Shown: in pieces, positions 34,396-45,524 of the stretch
How positions within the stretch are numbered: the first letter of the stretch is position 1
Layout: each line of letters begins with the position of its first letter
Source: Shewanella carassii
GTDB lineage: Bacteria > Pseudomonadota > Gammaproteobacteria > Enterobacterales > Shewanellaceae
Assembly (NCBI RefSeq): GCF_002777975.1
Contig: NZ_NGVS01000013.1
Span: 62,001-126,000, forward strand
Direction of reading: 5' to 3'
Length of the DNA stretch: 64,000 nucleotides
The notes under the pieces: generated by a model
What the model was told of the DNA's origin: nothing
Seen by the model: the letters and a program-made list of their open reading frames with translations, nothing else
The model's database searches: none
Made by a program: the position numbers and the translations under genes

Positions 34396-35490
34396 GTGTC
34401 GCAGTTAACCCCCTGGCAGCATTACCAACAAGATCTCACCCGTGATGATTTCAGCCATGACCCGGCGCAGGAACAGGCAGTACGGGCATTGCAGCGTGTT
34501 TATGATGAGCTGCAACGGCCGCAAAAGTCAGCTTGGCGTGCTTGGTTTAGCCGTGAAAAAAACGCAAAAGTTCAAGGGCTTTATCTATGGGGCGGTGTCG
34601 GGCGCGGCAAGACCTATCTTATGGATACCTTTTTCGATGCATTGCCGGGTGAGCAGAAACTGAGGGCGCATTTTCATCGCTTTATGCACAGAATTCATCG
34701 GGAACTGGACGAACTCAAGGGAACCCGGGACCCGCTGTTGGTAATAGCCAAACAGATGGCAGCACAATATCGGGTGATCTGCTTCGATGAGTTCTTTGTT
34801 TCGGACATCACAGATGCCATGTTACTGGGTACGCTGTTCGAGGCCTTGTTCAAGGAGGGTGTGGTCTTGGTTGCTACCTCCAACATAGTGCCGGATGACC
34901 TCTATAAGAATGGTTTGCAGCGGGCCAGGTTTTTACCAGCCATCGCCGAGATTAAGGCCAACTGCCAGGTGCTGAATGTCGATTCAGGAATCGACTACAG
35001 ACTGAGGACCCTGGAGCAGGCTGAGATCTACCATCATCCTCTCGATGAAACGGCCGAATCCAACCTACAACGTTATTTCACCCAACTGGCGCCCGAGTCA
35101 GAAGTCTCTGAAACACCGCTGGAAATCGATGGACGCAGCATAGTGATCCGCAAGCAGGCTCAAGGTGTTTTGCTGGCCGACTTCCGCGCACTGTGTGATG
35201 GACCTCGCAGTCAGCGGGACTATATGGAACTGGCACAGCTGTTTCACACCGTGTTGCTCAGTGGCCTGGAACAGATGGGCGCCCAGCAGACAGGGGATGA
35301 TATCGCCCGCCGGTTCCTGGCGCTGGTGGATGAGTTCTATGAGCGGCATGTGAAACTGATTATTTCGGCCGAGGTTCCGCTCGAGCAGATTTACACAGAT
35401 GGGCAACTGAGTTTCGAGTTCCGCCGTTGCCGCTCCCGCCTGATTGAGATGCAGTCCCGGGATTACCTGGCGTTGGAACATCTGCCTTAG
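34396..35490 (+). CDS. zapE: Cell-division ATPase ZapE (AFG1-like)
   Basis: A 364-residue P-loop ATPase. Walker A is GGVGRGKT at residues 66-73, and Walker B lies in VICFDEFFVSD. LVATSNIVPDDLYKNGLQRA is the AFG1-family sensor region. In E. coli, ZapE associates with the Z-ring and is needed for division under low oxygen or high temperature. The gene starts with GTG at 34396 (AGAAG upstream). Its place divergent to zapG-degQ and upstream of rplM is conserved in gammaproteobacteria. Confidence 0.92.
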   Translation: MSQLTPWQHYQQDLTRDDFSHDPAQEQAVRALQRVYDELQRPQKSAWRAWFSREKNAKVQGLYLWGGVGRGKTYLMDTFFDALPGEQKLRAHFHRFMHRIHRELDELKGTRDPLLVIAKQMAAQYRVICFDEFFVSDITDAMLLGTLFEALFKEGVVLVATSNIVPDDLYKNGLQRARFLPAIAEIKANCQVLNVDSGIDYRLRTLEQAEIYHHPLDETAESNLQRYFTQLAPESEVSETPLEIDGRSIVIRKQAQGVLLADFRALCDGPRSQRDYMELAQLFHTVLLSGLEQMGAQQTGDDIARRFLALVDEFYERHVKLIISAEVPLEQIYTDGQLSFEFRRCRSRLIEMQSRDYLALEHLP

Positions 35491-35640
35491 GTAAGAGCAA
35501 AATCCGTTTTGCCATAGAAAATTCAATTAAATAGGCATGGTCAATAAGGCTTGAATAGCGGCAGAGCGATGACGGCTCGAAAAAGATCACCTTTTGCGGC
35601 GAGATATTAAAAAGCAGGTGATTTTTAGTTCAGCTTTGAC

Positions 35641-35788
35641 TATAATCCGCCACCTGCCCACGTTACTCCGCCGATTGGGCGGATTTAAAAGCCAGTTTCT
35701 TTGCTCGAAGGGGCAGAGTAAGGCATTTTTGTGTTATCTGCATCCGCAGGTAGCATGTGACAGAATTTAACTTTGGGTTTTTGTAATA
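35641..35788 (+). promoter_or_regulatory. rplM-rpsI promoter and leader
   Basis: A consensus -10 TATAAT is at 35641-35646 without a good -35. The leader of roughly 130 bases contains a stem TCCGCC/GGCGGA with a five-base loop at 35667-35683 and the weak ribosome site before rplM. Ribosomal-protein leaders often fold to allow autoregulation by L13; this structure is only a candidate. Confidence 0.4.
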
Positions 35789-36217
35789 ATGAAGACTTTT
35801 ACTGCTAAGCCAGAAACTGTAGCTCGTGACTGGTACGTTGTTGATGCCGAAGGTAAGACCCTGGGTCGTATCGCCACTGAAATCGCTCTGCGTCTGCGTG
35901 GCAAGCACAAGGCTGAGTACACTCCTCACGTAGATACCGGTGACTACATCATCGTGATCAACGCCGAGAAAGTAACTGTGACCGGTAACAAGGCTGCAGG
36001 CAAGACGTACTACTCGCACTCAGGCTTCCCAGGTGGCATCAAGCAAATCAGCTTCGAGAAGCTGCAAGCTCACAAGCCAGAAATGATCATCGAGAAAGCA
36101 GTCAAGGGTATGTTGCCAAAAGGCCCTCTGGGTCGTGCCATGTTCCGTAAGCTGAAAGTTTACGCTGGCGCAGAGCACAACCACGCTGCACAACAACCTC
36201 AAGTTCTTGATATCTAA
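35789..36217 (+). CDS. rplM: 50S ribosomal protein L13 (uL13)
   Basis: A 142-residue ribosomal protein of normal length beginning [20 protein letters not shown], with [12 protein letters not shown], the [14 protein letters not shown] stretch and the C-terminal [18 protein letters not shown]. It binds early in 50S assembly. Codon use is strongly biased to the highly expressed set. First gene of the rplM-rpsI operon, 14 bases before rpsI. Confidence 0.98.
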   Translation: MKTFTAKPETVARDWYVVDAEGKTLGRIATEIALRLRGKHKAEYTPHVDTGDYIIVINAEKVTVTGNKAAGKTYYSHSGFPGGIKQISFEKLQAHKPEMIIEKAVKGMLPKGPLGRAMFRKLKVYAGAEHNHAAQQPQVLDI

Positions 36218-36231
36218 ACGGGATTAAGCAA

Positions 36232-36624
36232 ATGGCTGCAACTCAGTACTACGGCACTGGCCGTCGCAAAACTTCAACTGCTCGCGTATTCGCTAAAGCA
36301 GGTAGTGGCAACATCGTTGTTAACCAACGTCCTCTGGATGTTTACTTTGGTCGTGAAACCGCTCGTATGGTTGTTCGTCAACCGCTTGAGCTGGTTGAAA
36401 TGACTGAAAAGCTGGACATCTATGTAACTGTTAAGGGCGGTGGTATCACTGGCCAAGCTGGCGCTATCCGTCACGGTATCACCCGTGCTCTGATGGAGCT
36501 GGACGAAGCTCTGCGTCCTACTTTACGTTCTGCTGGTTATGTAACCCGCGATGCTCGTAAGGTTGAGCGTAAGAAAGTTGGTCTGCGTAAAGCACGTCGT
36601 AAGCCACAGTTCTCCAAGCGTTAA
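36232..36624 (+). CDS. rpsI: 30S ribosomal protein S9 (uS9)
   Basis: A 130-residue protein with the S9 start [20 protein letters not shown] and the basic C-terminal tail ending [12 protein letters not shown], which reaches the P-site tRNA. Normal length. Last gene of the operon, followed by a strong terminator at 36643. Confidence 0.98.
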   Translation: MAATQYYGTGRRKTSTARVFAKAGSGNIVVNQRPLDVYFGRETARMVVRQPLELVEMTEKLDIYVTVKGGGITGQAGAIRHGITRALMELDEALRPTLRSAGYVTRDARKVERKKVGLRKARRKPQFSKR

Positions 36625-36642
36625 TATCGCTTTCGAGATACC

Positions 36643-36670
36643 AAAAACCCAGCATATGCTGGGTTTTTTT
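36643..36670 (+). terminator. Terminator of the rplM-rpsI operon
   Basis: A perfect palindrome with arms AAAAACCCAGCAT and ATGCTGGGTTTTT, ending in seven T on the plus strand. Confidence 0.88.
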
Positions 36671-36740
36671 ATGGCTGAGATTTATCCCTAGCAGCCCTGT
36701 ATACTCAGGGTTGTTGTGGCAGGTTTAAATGGGGTGAAAC

Positions 36741-36929
36741 ATGAGTTGGCAACTACTGTTGATGGCCTTGGGTTTGGTATTGATCCTTGAGGGGATAGGG
36801 CCCTTGTTATTCCCTAATCGCTGGCGCCGCTATCTGCTGGAGGTGGCTTCTCAACCGACAGCCATCATGCAACGCTTGGGTGGCGCTCTGGTTGTTGCAG
36901 GAATCGTCATATTGATTATTTTTTCATAA
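36741..36929 (+). CDS. DUF2065 (YjeT-like) small membrane protein
   Basis: A 62-residue protein of the DUF2065 family: an N-terminal helix (WQLLLMALGLVLILEGIGPL), the conserved LFPNRWRRYLLEVA turn with basic residues in the cytoplasm, and a second helix (GGALVVAGIVILIIF). E. coli YjeT lies directly upstream of purA, as here. Function unknown; some relatives lie near hflC. Confidence 0.85.
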   Translation: MSWQLLLMALGLVLILEGIGPLLFPNRWRRYLLEVASQPTAIMQRLGGALVVAGIVILIIFS

Positions 36930-36961
36930 ATACTTGCCCCTTCCATGTCAATATCTGTTAG

Positions 36962-38290
<1,329 letters not shown>

Positions 38291-38292
38291 GT

Positions 38293-38318
38293 AAAAAGGC
38301 CGCCTAAGCGGCCTTTTT
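38293..38318 (+). terminator. Terminator of purA
   Basis: Arms AAAAAGGCCGC and GCGGCC plus five T, with a CTAA loop, immediately after the purA stop codon. Confidence 0.88.
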
Positions 38319-38403
38319 CGTTTATGGGGCTTACACTGTTTGCCCTTAAGAATTGGGTTATACTGCCGATGAAAAGACAGTCTATTTGTCATCAGGACAG
38401 CTT

Positions 38404-39024
38404 ATGTTGCGTATAGCCCTATTACTCTTGTTAGTAACCAGTGCCAATGTGTTGGCCGAAGAAACCAAGGCCGTGGATATCTACAGCCAGGAAGAACTGC
38501 TGGAGCTTATTCGCAGCAAGCAATACCTGACCCGGGTCAAAGCCGATGACTGTCAGCTGGTGCAGGATATTGAGGCGCGCGCCGAAGTGCTCAAGCAGCC
38601 GTTGTACCAGTACCTCTGGGGGGAGATGCTTAATTTTGGCATCTGCGTCAAGGCCAATCCACCCAGAGGAATATCGCTGCTCAGGGATGCCGCCGAGCAG
38701 GGCAGTGCCGAAGCCATGGTGCGCATTGCCGAGTATTATAAAGATGGCAAGTTTGTACTGCAGGACAAAGAACGTTCGGTGCAGTACCTGTTACCCGCTG
38801 CCGCCAACGGTGACCTACCGGCCAGAATGATGCTGGTCGAGCTGTTTGCCAAGGGTTATGGCAGCCCAAGGGATTATGTCTTGGGGTATCACTGGCTCTA
38901 CAACCAGGTGTTCAGCGATGAACAGACCCAGCAAGACGCCAAAAGATTATTGCAGCTGTTAGCGGCTAAAATGCCCGCCAGTCAGGTGGAGAAGGCCAAA
39001 AAGGAACATCTGCAAAGCCGTTAA
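38404..39024 (+). CDS. motX: Sodium-type flagellar motor protein MotX
   Basis: A 206-residue exported protein: signal peptide (about 1-18, ending NVLA), then Sel1-like helical repeats (YLWGEMLNFGICVKANPPRG; LLRDAAEQGSAEAMVRIAEY; LLPAAANGDLPARMMLVELF; GYGSPRDYVLGYHWLYNQV) and the MotX opening RVKADDCQLVQDIEARAEVL with paired cysteines. MotX forms the T ring with MotY around the polar flagellar base and anchors the PomA/PomB-type stator. Location between purA and rnr matches Vibrio. ATG 38404 follows AGGACAG. Confidence 0.85.
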   Translation: MLRIALLLLLVTSANVLAEETKAVDIYSQEELLELIRSKQYLTRVKADDCQLVQDIEARAEVLKQPLYQYLWGEMLNFGICVKANPPRGISLLRDAAEQGSAEAMVRIAEYYKDGKFVLQDKERSVQYLLPAAANGDLPARMMLVELFAKGYGSPRDYVLGYHWLYNQVFSDEQTQQDAKRLLQLLAAKMPASQVEKAKKEHLQSR

Positions 39025-39070
39025 TTAGCTTGTCGCACTGGATGCGACAACGAAAAAAATTGGAAATTGA

Positions 39071-41485
39071 ATGATAAAAGATCCTCATTTTGAGCGAGAA
39101 CAAGATAAGTACGACAACCCCATCCCCAGCCGGGAATTTATATTGGAATATCTGCGCTCGCAGACCTCTCCCCTGAATCGTGAGCGGATCGCCACGGCCC
39201 TCAACATCTCCGACGAAGAACAACTCGAGGCGCTGCGGCGTCGGCTGCGTGCCATGGAGCGCGATGGTCAGCTGGTATTTACCCGCGGTCAGTGTTACGG
39301 CCTGCCGGAGCGGATGGACTTGATCCAGGGCACTGTGCTGGGCCACAGAGATGGCTATGGCTTCTTCCGTCCCGATGAAGGCGGTGATGACCTGTTTATC
39401 AACCATGGTGACATGCTCAGATACTTCCATGGTGACAAGGTGTTGGCGCAAAAGGCCGGAGTCGATCGCAAGGGGCGCCGCGAAGCCCGCATAGTGCGTC
39501 TGGTCGCTGAGCGAACCGCCGCTCTGGTAGGGCGTTTCCATGTCGATTGCGGCATGGCCTTTGTTATTGCCGATGATAAGCGTATTACCCAGGAAATATT
39601 GATAGACAACGCCGATCGCAACGGCGCCCGTCAGGGCGATGTCGTGGTGGTGGAACTCACCCGCAGGCCGGGGCGCTATGTCAAAGCCGCCGGTAAGGTG
39701 GTTGAAGTGCTGGGCAAAGAGATGGCACCGGGCATGGAGATAGAAATTGCCCTGCGCAACTATGATCTGCCCCATACCTGGTCTGCCGCCATCGAAAAGA
39801 AACTGCGCAAAATATCCGATGAAGTGCAGGAAGAGGACAAGGTAGGTCGAGTCGATCTGCGACAACTGCCCTTGGTCACCATAGACGGTGAAGATGCTCG
39901 CGACTTTGACGATGCCGTCTATGCCGAGCGCAAGCGCAGTGGCGGTTGGCGCCTGTGGGTGGCCATTGCCGATGTCAGCTATTATGTGCGCACTCAATCC
40001 GCGCTGGATCAAGAAGCCCGTGCCCGAGGCAACTCTGTGTACTTCCCGTCACAGGTGATCCCTATGTTGCCGGAAAAACTCTCCAACGGCCTGTGTTCCC
40101 TGAATCCGGGAGTCGACCGCCTCTGTATGGTGGCCGAGATGACAGTATCGGCGGCGGGTAAGTTATCCGGCTACAAGTTTTATCCGGCGGTGATGCATTC
40201 CCACGCCCGTTTCACCTATACCCAGGTGGCGGCCATGCTGGAAGGCGAAGAAGGCCTGGAAGAGCATAAGCCTTTACTGCCGCATCTCAAGGTGTTGCAG
40301 GAGCTGTATCTGGCGCTCGATAGCCAGCGGGCCAACCGTGGTGCCATCGCCTTTGAGACGCTGGAAACCCAGTTCATCTTCAATGAGCAGCGCAAGATAG
40401 ACAAGATAGTGCCCAGAGCCCGTAACCAGGCGCACAAGATCATCGAAGAGTGTATGATCCTCGCCAACGTGGCGGCGGCTAAGTTTGTCAAAAAGCACAA
40501 GGGTGAAGTCCTCTATCGGGTGCATGAAGCGCCATCCGAGCAGAAGCTGACTCAGTTCAAGGAGTTTCTGGCTGAGCGAGGGCTCTCCATGGGCGGCGGT
40601 CTCGAACCCGAACCCAGTGACTACCAGGCGCTGATGGAAAAAGTACAAGGTCGCGCCGATGCCGAACTCATTCAAGTGATGTTGCTGCGCTCCATGCGTC
40701 AGGCGACTTACACACCGGACAATGAAGGTCACTTTGGTCTGGCGTTGGAGGAGTATGCTCACTTTACGTCGCCCATTCGCCGTTATCCTGACTTGGTGTT
40801 GCACAGGGTGATCCGTTACCTGCTCGCCAAAGAGCGTGGCGCAGCGAGCGACAAGTGGACCCCGGACGGCGGCTATCACTATCAGCTCGATGAACTGGAT
40901 CAGCTTGGCGAAGAGTGTTCCAACACTGAGCGCCGCGCCGATGAAGCTACCCGGGACGTCTCCGACTGGCTCAAGTGTGAGTTTATGCAGGACCATGTGG
41001 GTGACACCTTCGATGCGGTGGTGGCTTCCGTCACCAGCTTCGGGCTGTTTGTGCGCCTCAATGATTTGTTTATCGACGGCTTGGTGCATATTTCCACCCT
41101 GGGCAGCGACTACTTCCAGTATGATCCCATGCGCCAGCGCCTGATAGGTGAGCACTCAGGGCAGATCTACCAGATTGGTGATGCTGTGACGGTCAAAGTC
41201 GCCTCGGTCAATCTGGACGACAGGCAGATAGACTTGCTGATGGTGGACGAAGAGGGTCGCAGCCAGCGCCGTAAAGGCCGCAGTAAGAGTAAGCCGTTGA
41301 CCGCGCGGGAAAGGGTCAATATTGAAGGAGCCCGCCGCTCGGCCAAGGCACAGAAACCGGCAGGTAAAGGGAGCGCCAAGTCTAAGTCCACAGGCGCATC
41401 CGCCAAGAGCAAATCAACCAAGGCTGCCGGCAACGCCGGGGCGAAAAAGCCCAAGGCAGCCAAACGAGTCAAGAGAAAGAAGTAA
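39071..41485 (+). CDS. rnr: Ribonuclease R
   Basis: An 804-residue 3'-5' exoribonuclease. In order: an N-terminal winged helix (about 25-80; [20 protein letters not shown]), two cold-shock domains (about 85-240), the RNB catalytic domain ([15 protein letters not shown], holding the metal-binding Asp residues; [18 protein letters not shown]), an S1 domain ([20 protein letters not shown]) and a Lys/Ala-rich basic tail from about 735 with AKSKST repeats. It degrades structured RNA and matures stable RNAs. rlmB starts right at its stop codon, so both are co-transcribed. Confidence 0.96.
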   Translation: MIKDPHFEREQDKYDNPIPSREFILEYLRSQTSPLNRERIATALNISDEEQLEALRRRLRAMERDGQLVFTRGQCYGLPERMDLIQGTVLGHRDGYGFFRPDEGGDDLFINHGDMLRYFHGDKVLAQKAGVDRKGRREARIVRLVAERTAALVGRFHVDCGMAFVIADDKRITQEILIDNADRNGARQGDVVVVELTRRPGRYVKAAGKVVEVLGKEMAPGMEIEIALRNYDLPHTWSAAIEKKLRKISDEVQEEDKVGRVDLRQLPLVTIDGEDARDFDDAVYAERKRSGGWRLWVAIADVSYYVRTQSALDQEARARGNSVYFPSQVIPMLPEKLSNGLCSLNPGVDRLCMVAEMTVSAAGKLSGYKFYPAVMHSHARFTYTQVAAMLEGEEGLEEHKPLLPHLKVLQELYLALDSQRANRGAIAFETLETQFIFNEQRKIDKIVPRARNQAHKIIEECMILANVAAAKFVKKHKGEVLYRVHEAPSEQKLTQFKEFLAERGLSMGGGLEPEPSDYQALMEKVQGRADAELIQVMLLRSMRQATYTPDNEGHFGLALEEYAHFTSPIRRYPDLVLHRVIRYLLAKERGAASDKWTPDGGYHYQLDELDQLGEECSNTERRADEATRDVSDWLKCEFMQDHVGDTFDAVVASVTSFGLFVRLNDLFIDGLVHISTLGSDYFQYDPMRQRLIGEHSGQIYQIGDAVTVKVASVNLDDRQIDLLMVDEEGRSQRRKGRSKSKPLTARERVNIEGARRSAKAQKPAGKGSAKSKSTGASAKSKSTKAAGNAGAKKPKAAKRVKRKK

Positions 41486-42223
41486 ATGAAAAAACAGGAA
41501 CTGGTGTTTGGCATTCACGCGGTCGAGTCTTTGCTGAAACACGCTCCGGAGCGGGTGCTGGAAATGTGGCTGCTCAGCGGTCGTCAGGATGACAGGGTCA
41601 AGCCCTTGTTGGAGATGGCGGCTCAGTGGGGCATTCGCGCCCAGCAGGCATCTCGCAAGACACTGGATGACAAGGCCGAAAGCACTCAGCACCAGGGGAT
41701 CATCATCCGGGTGCGTCCGGCCAAAGTATTGACCGAAAACGATCTGGAAGCCTTATTAGACAAGACGGAATCGCCATTTTTGCTAATCCTGGATGGTGTC
41801 ACAGATCCCCACAATCTGGGGGCCTGTCTGCGAAATGCCGATGCGGCCGGAGTTCACGGCGTCATAGTGCCTAAAGACAACTCCGTGGGACTGACGCCGA
41901 CCGTCAGCAAGGTGGCTTGCGGCGCGGCCGAGACAGTGCCGCTGTTTCAGGTGACCAACCTGGCGCGTACCATGAAGCGTTTGCAGGAACGGGGTGTGTG
42001 GATTGCCGGCACTGCAGGCGAGGCCGACAGCACTCTGTATCAGGCTGACCTCAAGGGGGCTCTGGCTATTGCCATGGGCGCCGAAGGCAAGGGGCTGAGA
42101 CGCTTGAGCCGCGAAAGCTGCGACACCCTGATCTCTATTCCTATGGCGGGCAGTGTTTCCAGTCTGAACGTGTCGGTGGCGACCGGTATCTGTCTGTTTG
42201 AAGCCGTGCGTCAGCGCCTCTAA
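41486..42223 (+). CDS. rlmB: 23S rRNA (guanosine(2251)-2'-O)-methyltransferase RlmB
   Basis: A 245-residue SpoU-type (SPOUT) methyltransferase. The N-terminal substrate-binding part opens [20 protein letters not shown]. The trefoil-knot motifs follow: [20 protein letters not shown], a [18 protein letters not shown] segment, [11 protein letters not shown] and [18 protein letters not shown]. It methylates G2251 in the peptidyl-transferase P loop. The ATG directly follows the rnr stop codon. Confidence 0.96.
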   Translation: MKKQELVFGIHAVESLLKHAPERVLEMWLLSGRQDDRVKPLLEMAAQWGIRAQQASRKTLDDKAESTQHQGIIIRVRPAKVLTENDLEALLDKTESPFLLILDGVTDPHNLGACLRNADAAGVHGVIVPKDNSVGLTPTVSKVACGAAETVPLFQVTNLARTMKRLQERGVWIAGTAGEADSTLYQADLKGALAIAMGAEGKGLRRLSRESCDTLISIPMAGSVSSLNVSVATGICLFEAVRQRL

Positions 42224-42232
42224 TTGCCGAGT

Positions 42233-42814
42233 ATGACTAGCCCTCTTTGGAATACGGGCGGCGAGCTTCACGGCCGCGCCAGCCCGAATCTCATGCAACT
42301 GCAACAAGGCTATCTGGGTGAAATCTATGGCATGGCGTTCTTCGAGCGCCTCGGCCAGGATTATCATTCTCAGGTAACCGAGAGCCAGTTAACAGAAATC
42401 CACTTAACTGAAAGCCTCTTAACAGAAAGCCTCTTAACAGAAAGCCAAGCCGTGTTTTCTCTATTGTTCAAGGTGGAGCAATATACTGCCGAGGCTTTGT
42501 TGAAACTGCTGCCTGAGCTGGCAACTCTGGACGAGGCGTTGCAGGAGCAAGTGCGCATGCAAGCGCAAAAAGAGGTGGACAGTTGGCTTAAGCTTTCCTG
42601 GCATGAACTGCTTGCGGCGCTGCGCCTCTGGGTCGAACCTTACCAGCAAAAATATGCCAAGTGGGCGGATGATGCCGAGAGTAACTCTGAGTACGGCGTA
42701 GCCTTTCGTCTGTTGGAGCGGCATGAAACCGCCATCTATCTCTATCTGCAGGCGCTTGAGCGCGGTGACAAGCACGCCGCGTTAATCCTGGAGCGTTTTC
42801 TTGGAGCTCTTTAG
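42233..42814 (+). CDS. Helical protein with an LTES repeat, function unknown
   Basis: A protein of about 193 residues, nearly all helix. It opens SPLWNTGGELHGRASPNLMQ, then has helix EIYGMAFFERL, a five-fold LTES-type repeat at residues 48-72, helix FKVEQYTAEALLKLLPEL, EVDSWLKLSWHELLAALRLW and ERHETAIYLYLQALERGDKH. The Glu and His spacing in the helices (EIYG, KVEQY, ERHE) could suit a ferritin-like four-helix bundle, but this is a guess. ATG 42233 is three codons after a TTG and 9 bases after the rlmB stop; no clear ribosome site. Probably in the rnr-rlmB operon. Confidence 0.6.
   Translation: MTSPLWNTGGELHGRASPNLMQLQQGYLGEIYGMAFFERLGQDYHSQVTESQLTEIHLTESLLTESLLTESQAVFSLLFKVEQYTAEALLKLLPELATLDEALQEQVRMQAQKEVDSWLKLSWHELLAALRLWVEPYQQKYAKWADDAESNSEYGVAFRLLERHETAIYLYLQALERGDKHAALILERFLGAL
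42374..42448 (+). repeat. Five tandem 15-bp units inside a coding region
   Basis: Units begin at 42374, 42389, 42404, 42419 and 42434 and encode VTESQ, LTEIH, LTESL, LTESL, LTESQ. Units 3 and 4 differ at one base in 15; unit 1 is the most diverged. The period is a multiple of three, so copy-number changes keep the frame. Confidence 0.85.
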
Positions 42815-42840
42815 TTGAAAGAGCTCTTCAAGTGCGGAAA

Positions 42841-43584
42841 TTACTGGAAGGTATAGAGCAAGTTGAAGGTGGTGATGGTATCTGTCTGCTTACTGCCTTC
42901 CGGCACCACTTCTGTGTATTTAACGTTGAAGCCTATCTTGAAGGCCCAGTCCTGAAACAGGGTGTTTTTATAACCCATGTCCAGAGCCAGAGTATTGTTA
43001 TTTTCGCCTACCTCGGCGGTCAGGTCGGCAGTGAAACTGGTGTACTCGTGGATCTTCTGCTCAAACTTGGCCGCGGTTCGTAGGATCACATCTTTCTCGG
43101 CTACAGGATCCGGCGCCGCGTCAGTTTCTATTGGCATGTTGTATCGATAACCCGGGCCGACTTCGAGACTCAACTTGGTTCGGCGGGTGCTGATGGCATC
43201 GAAACCATAACCACTGGAAACCGTGTAGATCTCTGTGTAAGAACCGAACTTGTCCCAGATGAATTCACCGCGGCCAAAGATATAGCCACCGTTGAGTTTG
43301 TAGTTGGACTGCAGTTGCAGATTGTACTTCTCGGCGGTGGTTTTTTCAGAGTCAGAGGCGAAATAAGCCTTGAGGGTTCCTTCCTGTTTGGCGTTTTCCG
43401 TGTCGTAAACCAACTTGGTACGACCGTTGAAACTGCTTGAGTCTGTGTTACCTGTGTTGAGCTGAAAGCCGGCCTCAATCTCAGCGGTGAAGTCGCTTGG
43501 AGGCTCGCGATAATCCGGCGGCACCAGGGCCCAGGCCGAAGTCGGTAGCGCAAACAATAACGCCAATACAGAGGATCTTGTCAT
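42841..43584 (-). CDS. DUF481 (YdiY-like) outer-membrane barrel protein
   Basis: A 247-residue exported protein with a signal peptide (MTRSSVLALLFALPTSAWA). It shows the DUF481 pattern of amphipathic strands: FTAEIEAGFQLNTGNTDSSS, GRGEFIWDKFGSYTEIY, LSLEVGPGYRYNMPI and a C-terminal FNLLYTFQ. The family is predicted to form a beta-barrel in the outer membrane; function unknown. The start is by signal-peptide fit; ATG 43614 is an alternative. It converges on the helical repeat protein gene. Confidence 0.78.
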   Translation of the reverse strand: MTRSSVLALLFALPTSAWALVPPDYREPPSDFTAEIEAGFQLNTGNTDSSSFNGRTKLVYDTENAKQEGTLKAYFASDSEKTTAEKYNLQLQSNYKLNGGYIFGRGEFIWDKFGSYTEIYTVSSGYGFDAISTRRTKLSLEVGPGYRYNMPIETDAAPDPVAEKDVILRTAAKFEQKIHEYTSFTADLTAEVGENNNTLALDMGYKNTLFQDWAFKIGFNVKYTEVVPEGSKQTDTITTFNLLYTFQ

Positions 43585-43665
43585 TATTCTTGTGTCTTTT
43601 GCTGTGACTGCCATAAATTTAGCGCCACATAATACCTGCTCATGGGGCCGAGGCAAAGTTATTGC

Positions 43666-43694
43666 TTGAGTTTACCGCGGCCTTTATGTACTAT
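43666..43694 (+). promoter_or_regulatory. Sigma-70 promoter of the rpsF operon
   Basis: TTGAGT at 43666-43671 and TACTAT at 43689-43694 are 17 bases apart, a good housekeeping promoter. The transcript should start near 43701. Confidence 0.6.
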
Positions 43695-43700
43695 TTCGCG

Positions 43701-43789
43701 CCTAATTCAGTCACATTAATTTTCGTTCCTTGCCTCCATTTGGTCTGACTGAGCCAACCACGAGGCTAGATAACCGTAAGGAGCACTAA
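43701..43789 (+). promoter_or_regulatory. rpsF leader, candidate S6:S18 autoregulatory site
   Basis: The leader holds a short stem GAGCC/GGCT near 43751-43768 and an ACCGTAAGGAG segment overlapping the ribosome site. Many bacteria have an S6:S18-binding RNA with an exposed CCG in this leader. The fit here is by position and the CCG only, and the fold was not computed. Confidence 0.35.
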
Positions 43790-44191
43790 ATGCGTCATTA
43801 CGAAATCGTATTTATGGTTCACCCTGATCAGAGTGAACAAGTACCAGGTATGATTGAGCGCTACACAGGTGTTATCACCGAAGCTGGCGGTCAAATCCAT
43901 CGTTTGGAAGACTGGGGTCGTCGCCAACTGGCTTACCCAATCCAGGATCTGCACAAGGCTCACTATGTTCTGATGAACGTTGAGACCACTGCAGAGTCTG
44001 TTGAAGAGCTGGAAACTGCTTTCCGTTTCAACGACGCCGTTCTGCGTAGCCTGGTGATGCGCACTAAAGCTGCCATCACTGAAGCATCTCCAATGGCCAA
44101 AGCTAAAGACGAGCGCGATTCACGTCGCAGCGCCGTTAGCGAAAAAGCTGCTGAAGAAACCCAAGAAAACGCTGAAGCAAGCGCTGAGTAA
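43790..44191 (+). CDS. rpsF: 30S ribosomal protein S6 (bS6)
   Basis: A 133-residue protein opening [20 protein letters not shown], with [15 protein letters not shown] and HYVLMNVE. The C-terminus is a long acidic/Ala-rich tail ending ENAEASAE, the region that RimK extends with glutamate; rimK is also in this window. First gene of rpsF-priB-rpsR-rplI. Confidence 0.97.
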   Translation: MRHYEIVFMVHPDQSEQVPGMIERYTGVITEAGGQIHRLEDWGRRQLAYPIQDLHKAHYVLMNVETTAESVEELETAFRFNDAVLRSLVMRTKAAITEASPMAKAKDERDSRRSAVSEKAAEETQENAEASAE

Positions 44192-44199
44192 GTTTTTCT

Positions 44200-44744
<545 letters not shown>

Positions 44745-44774
44745 TCGGCACTGTTCTAGCTAGAGGAATTGATA

Positions 44775-45227
44775 ATGAACGTTATTCTGCTTGATAAAAT
44801 CGCAAACCTGGGCAACCTGGGTGACCAGGTATCAGTTAAGGCCGGTTACGCTCGTAACTACCTGCTGCCAAAAGGCAAAGCTGTTGTTGCCAACGCTGAG
44901 AACGTAAAAGTTTTCGAAGCTCGTCGTGCTGAGCTGGAAGCCAAGCTGGCTGCCGACCTGGCCGCTGCCACTGCTCGTGCAGAGCAGATCTCTGCTCTGG
45001 AAGCGGTTGTTATCGCTTCTAAAGCCGGTGACGAAGGCAAGCTGTTCGGTTCTATCGGTACCCGTGACATCGCTGATGCAGTAACTGCTGCTGGCGTTGA
45101 ACTGGCCAAAGCCGAAGTACGTCTGCCACTGGGTGCTCTGCGCACTACTGGCGACTTCGAAGTTGAAGTTCAGCTGCACACTGAAGTAAAAGCGGTAGTT
45201 AAAGTAACTGTTGTTGCTGAAGCTTAA
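44775..45227 (+). CDS. rplI: 50S ribosomal protein L9 (bL9)
   Basis: A 150-residue protein with the L9 N-domain ([35 protein letters not shown]), a long connecting helix ([20 protein letters not shown]) and the C-domain ([16 protein letters not shown]). ATG 44775 follows GAGGAATTGATA; a TTG two codons earlier is not needed. Last gene of the operon. Confidence 0.98.
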   Translation: MNVILLDKIANLGNLGDQVSVKAGYARNYLLPKGKAVVANAENVKVFEARRAELEAKLAADLAAATARAEQISALEAVVIASKAGDEGKLFGSIGTRDIADAVTAAGVELAKAEVRLPLGALRTTGDFEVEVQLHTEVKAVVKVTVVAEA

Positions 45228-45243
45228 TCCCGGCTTTTACTAG

Positions 45244-45273
45244 AAAAACACCGCCTTCGGGCGGTGTTTTTTT
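45244..45273 (+). terminator. Terminator of the rpsF operon
   Basis: Arms AAAAACACCGCC and GGCGGTGTTTTT with a stable TTCG tetraloop and seven T. Confidence 0.92.
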
Positions 45274-45472
45274 ATGCCTGTTTGGTCGCTGAGTGCCTCG
45301 GGGGGCCCCCCTTTTTTCTTTGCCTGCGAATGCCCAAATCAAGCACCTATTACCAGCACACCTTCACTACTATATAGTCACTTGTTCACGTCGCTATTAC
45401 AGCGGCATTGATTGAAGATTTGTAATCTCTGGTAGAACCGCTGCTGACTTGATTGGCGATGACTACAGAGAC
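45274..45472. other. Gene-free spacer with a G6C6T6 run
   Basis: About 200 bases between two terminators. It includes G6, C6 and T6 runs in direct succession at 45300-45317. I find no open frame with coding character on either strand and no recognisable RNA gene. Confidence 0.5.
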
Positions 45473-45500
45473 GAAAACACCCGCCGGGGCGGGTGTTTTC
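45473..45500 (-). terminator. Terminator of the S46 peptidase gene
   Basis: Arms GAAAACACCCGCC and GGCGGGTGTTTTC with a two-base centre form a long GC-rich hairpin just beyond the stop codon on the minus strand. Confidence 0.78.
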
Positions 45501-45524
45501 AAGGGTATTGCAGACTAGTGGCTA

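Noticed and set aside
38966-40012. A 348-codon open frame on the minus strand opposite rnr
   Set aside because: rnr is unmistakable on the plus strand; the antisense frame has no ribosome site or recognisable domain and follows from the codon bias of rnr.
41345-41485. AKSKST repeats at the rnr C-terminus as a mobile or variable repeat
   Set aside because: Lys/Ala-rich basic tails are normal for RNase R; the DNA repeat is short and irregular.
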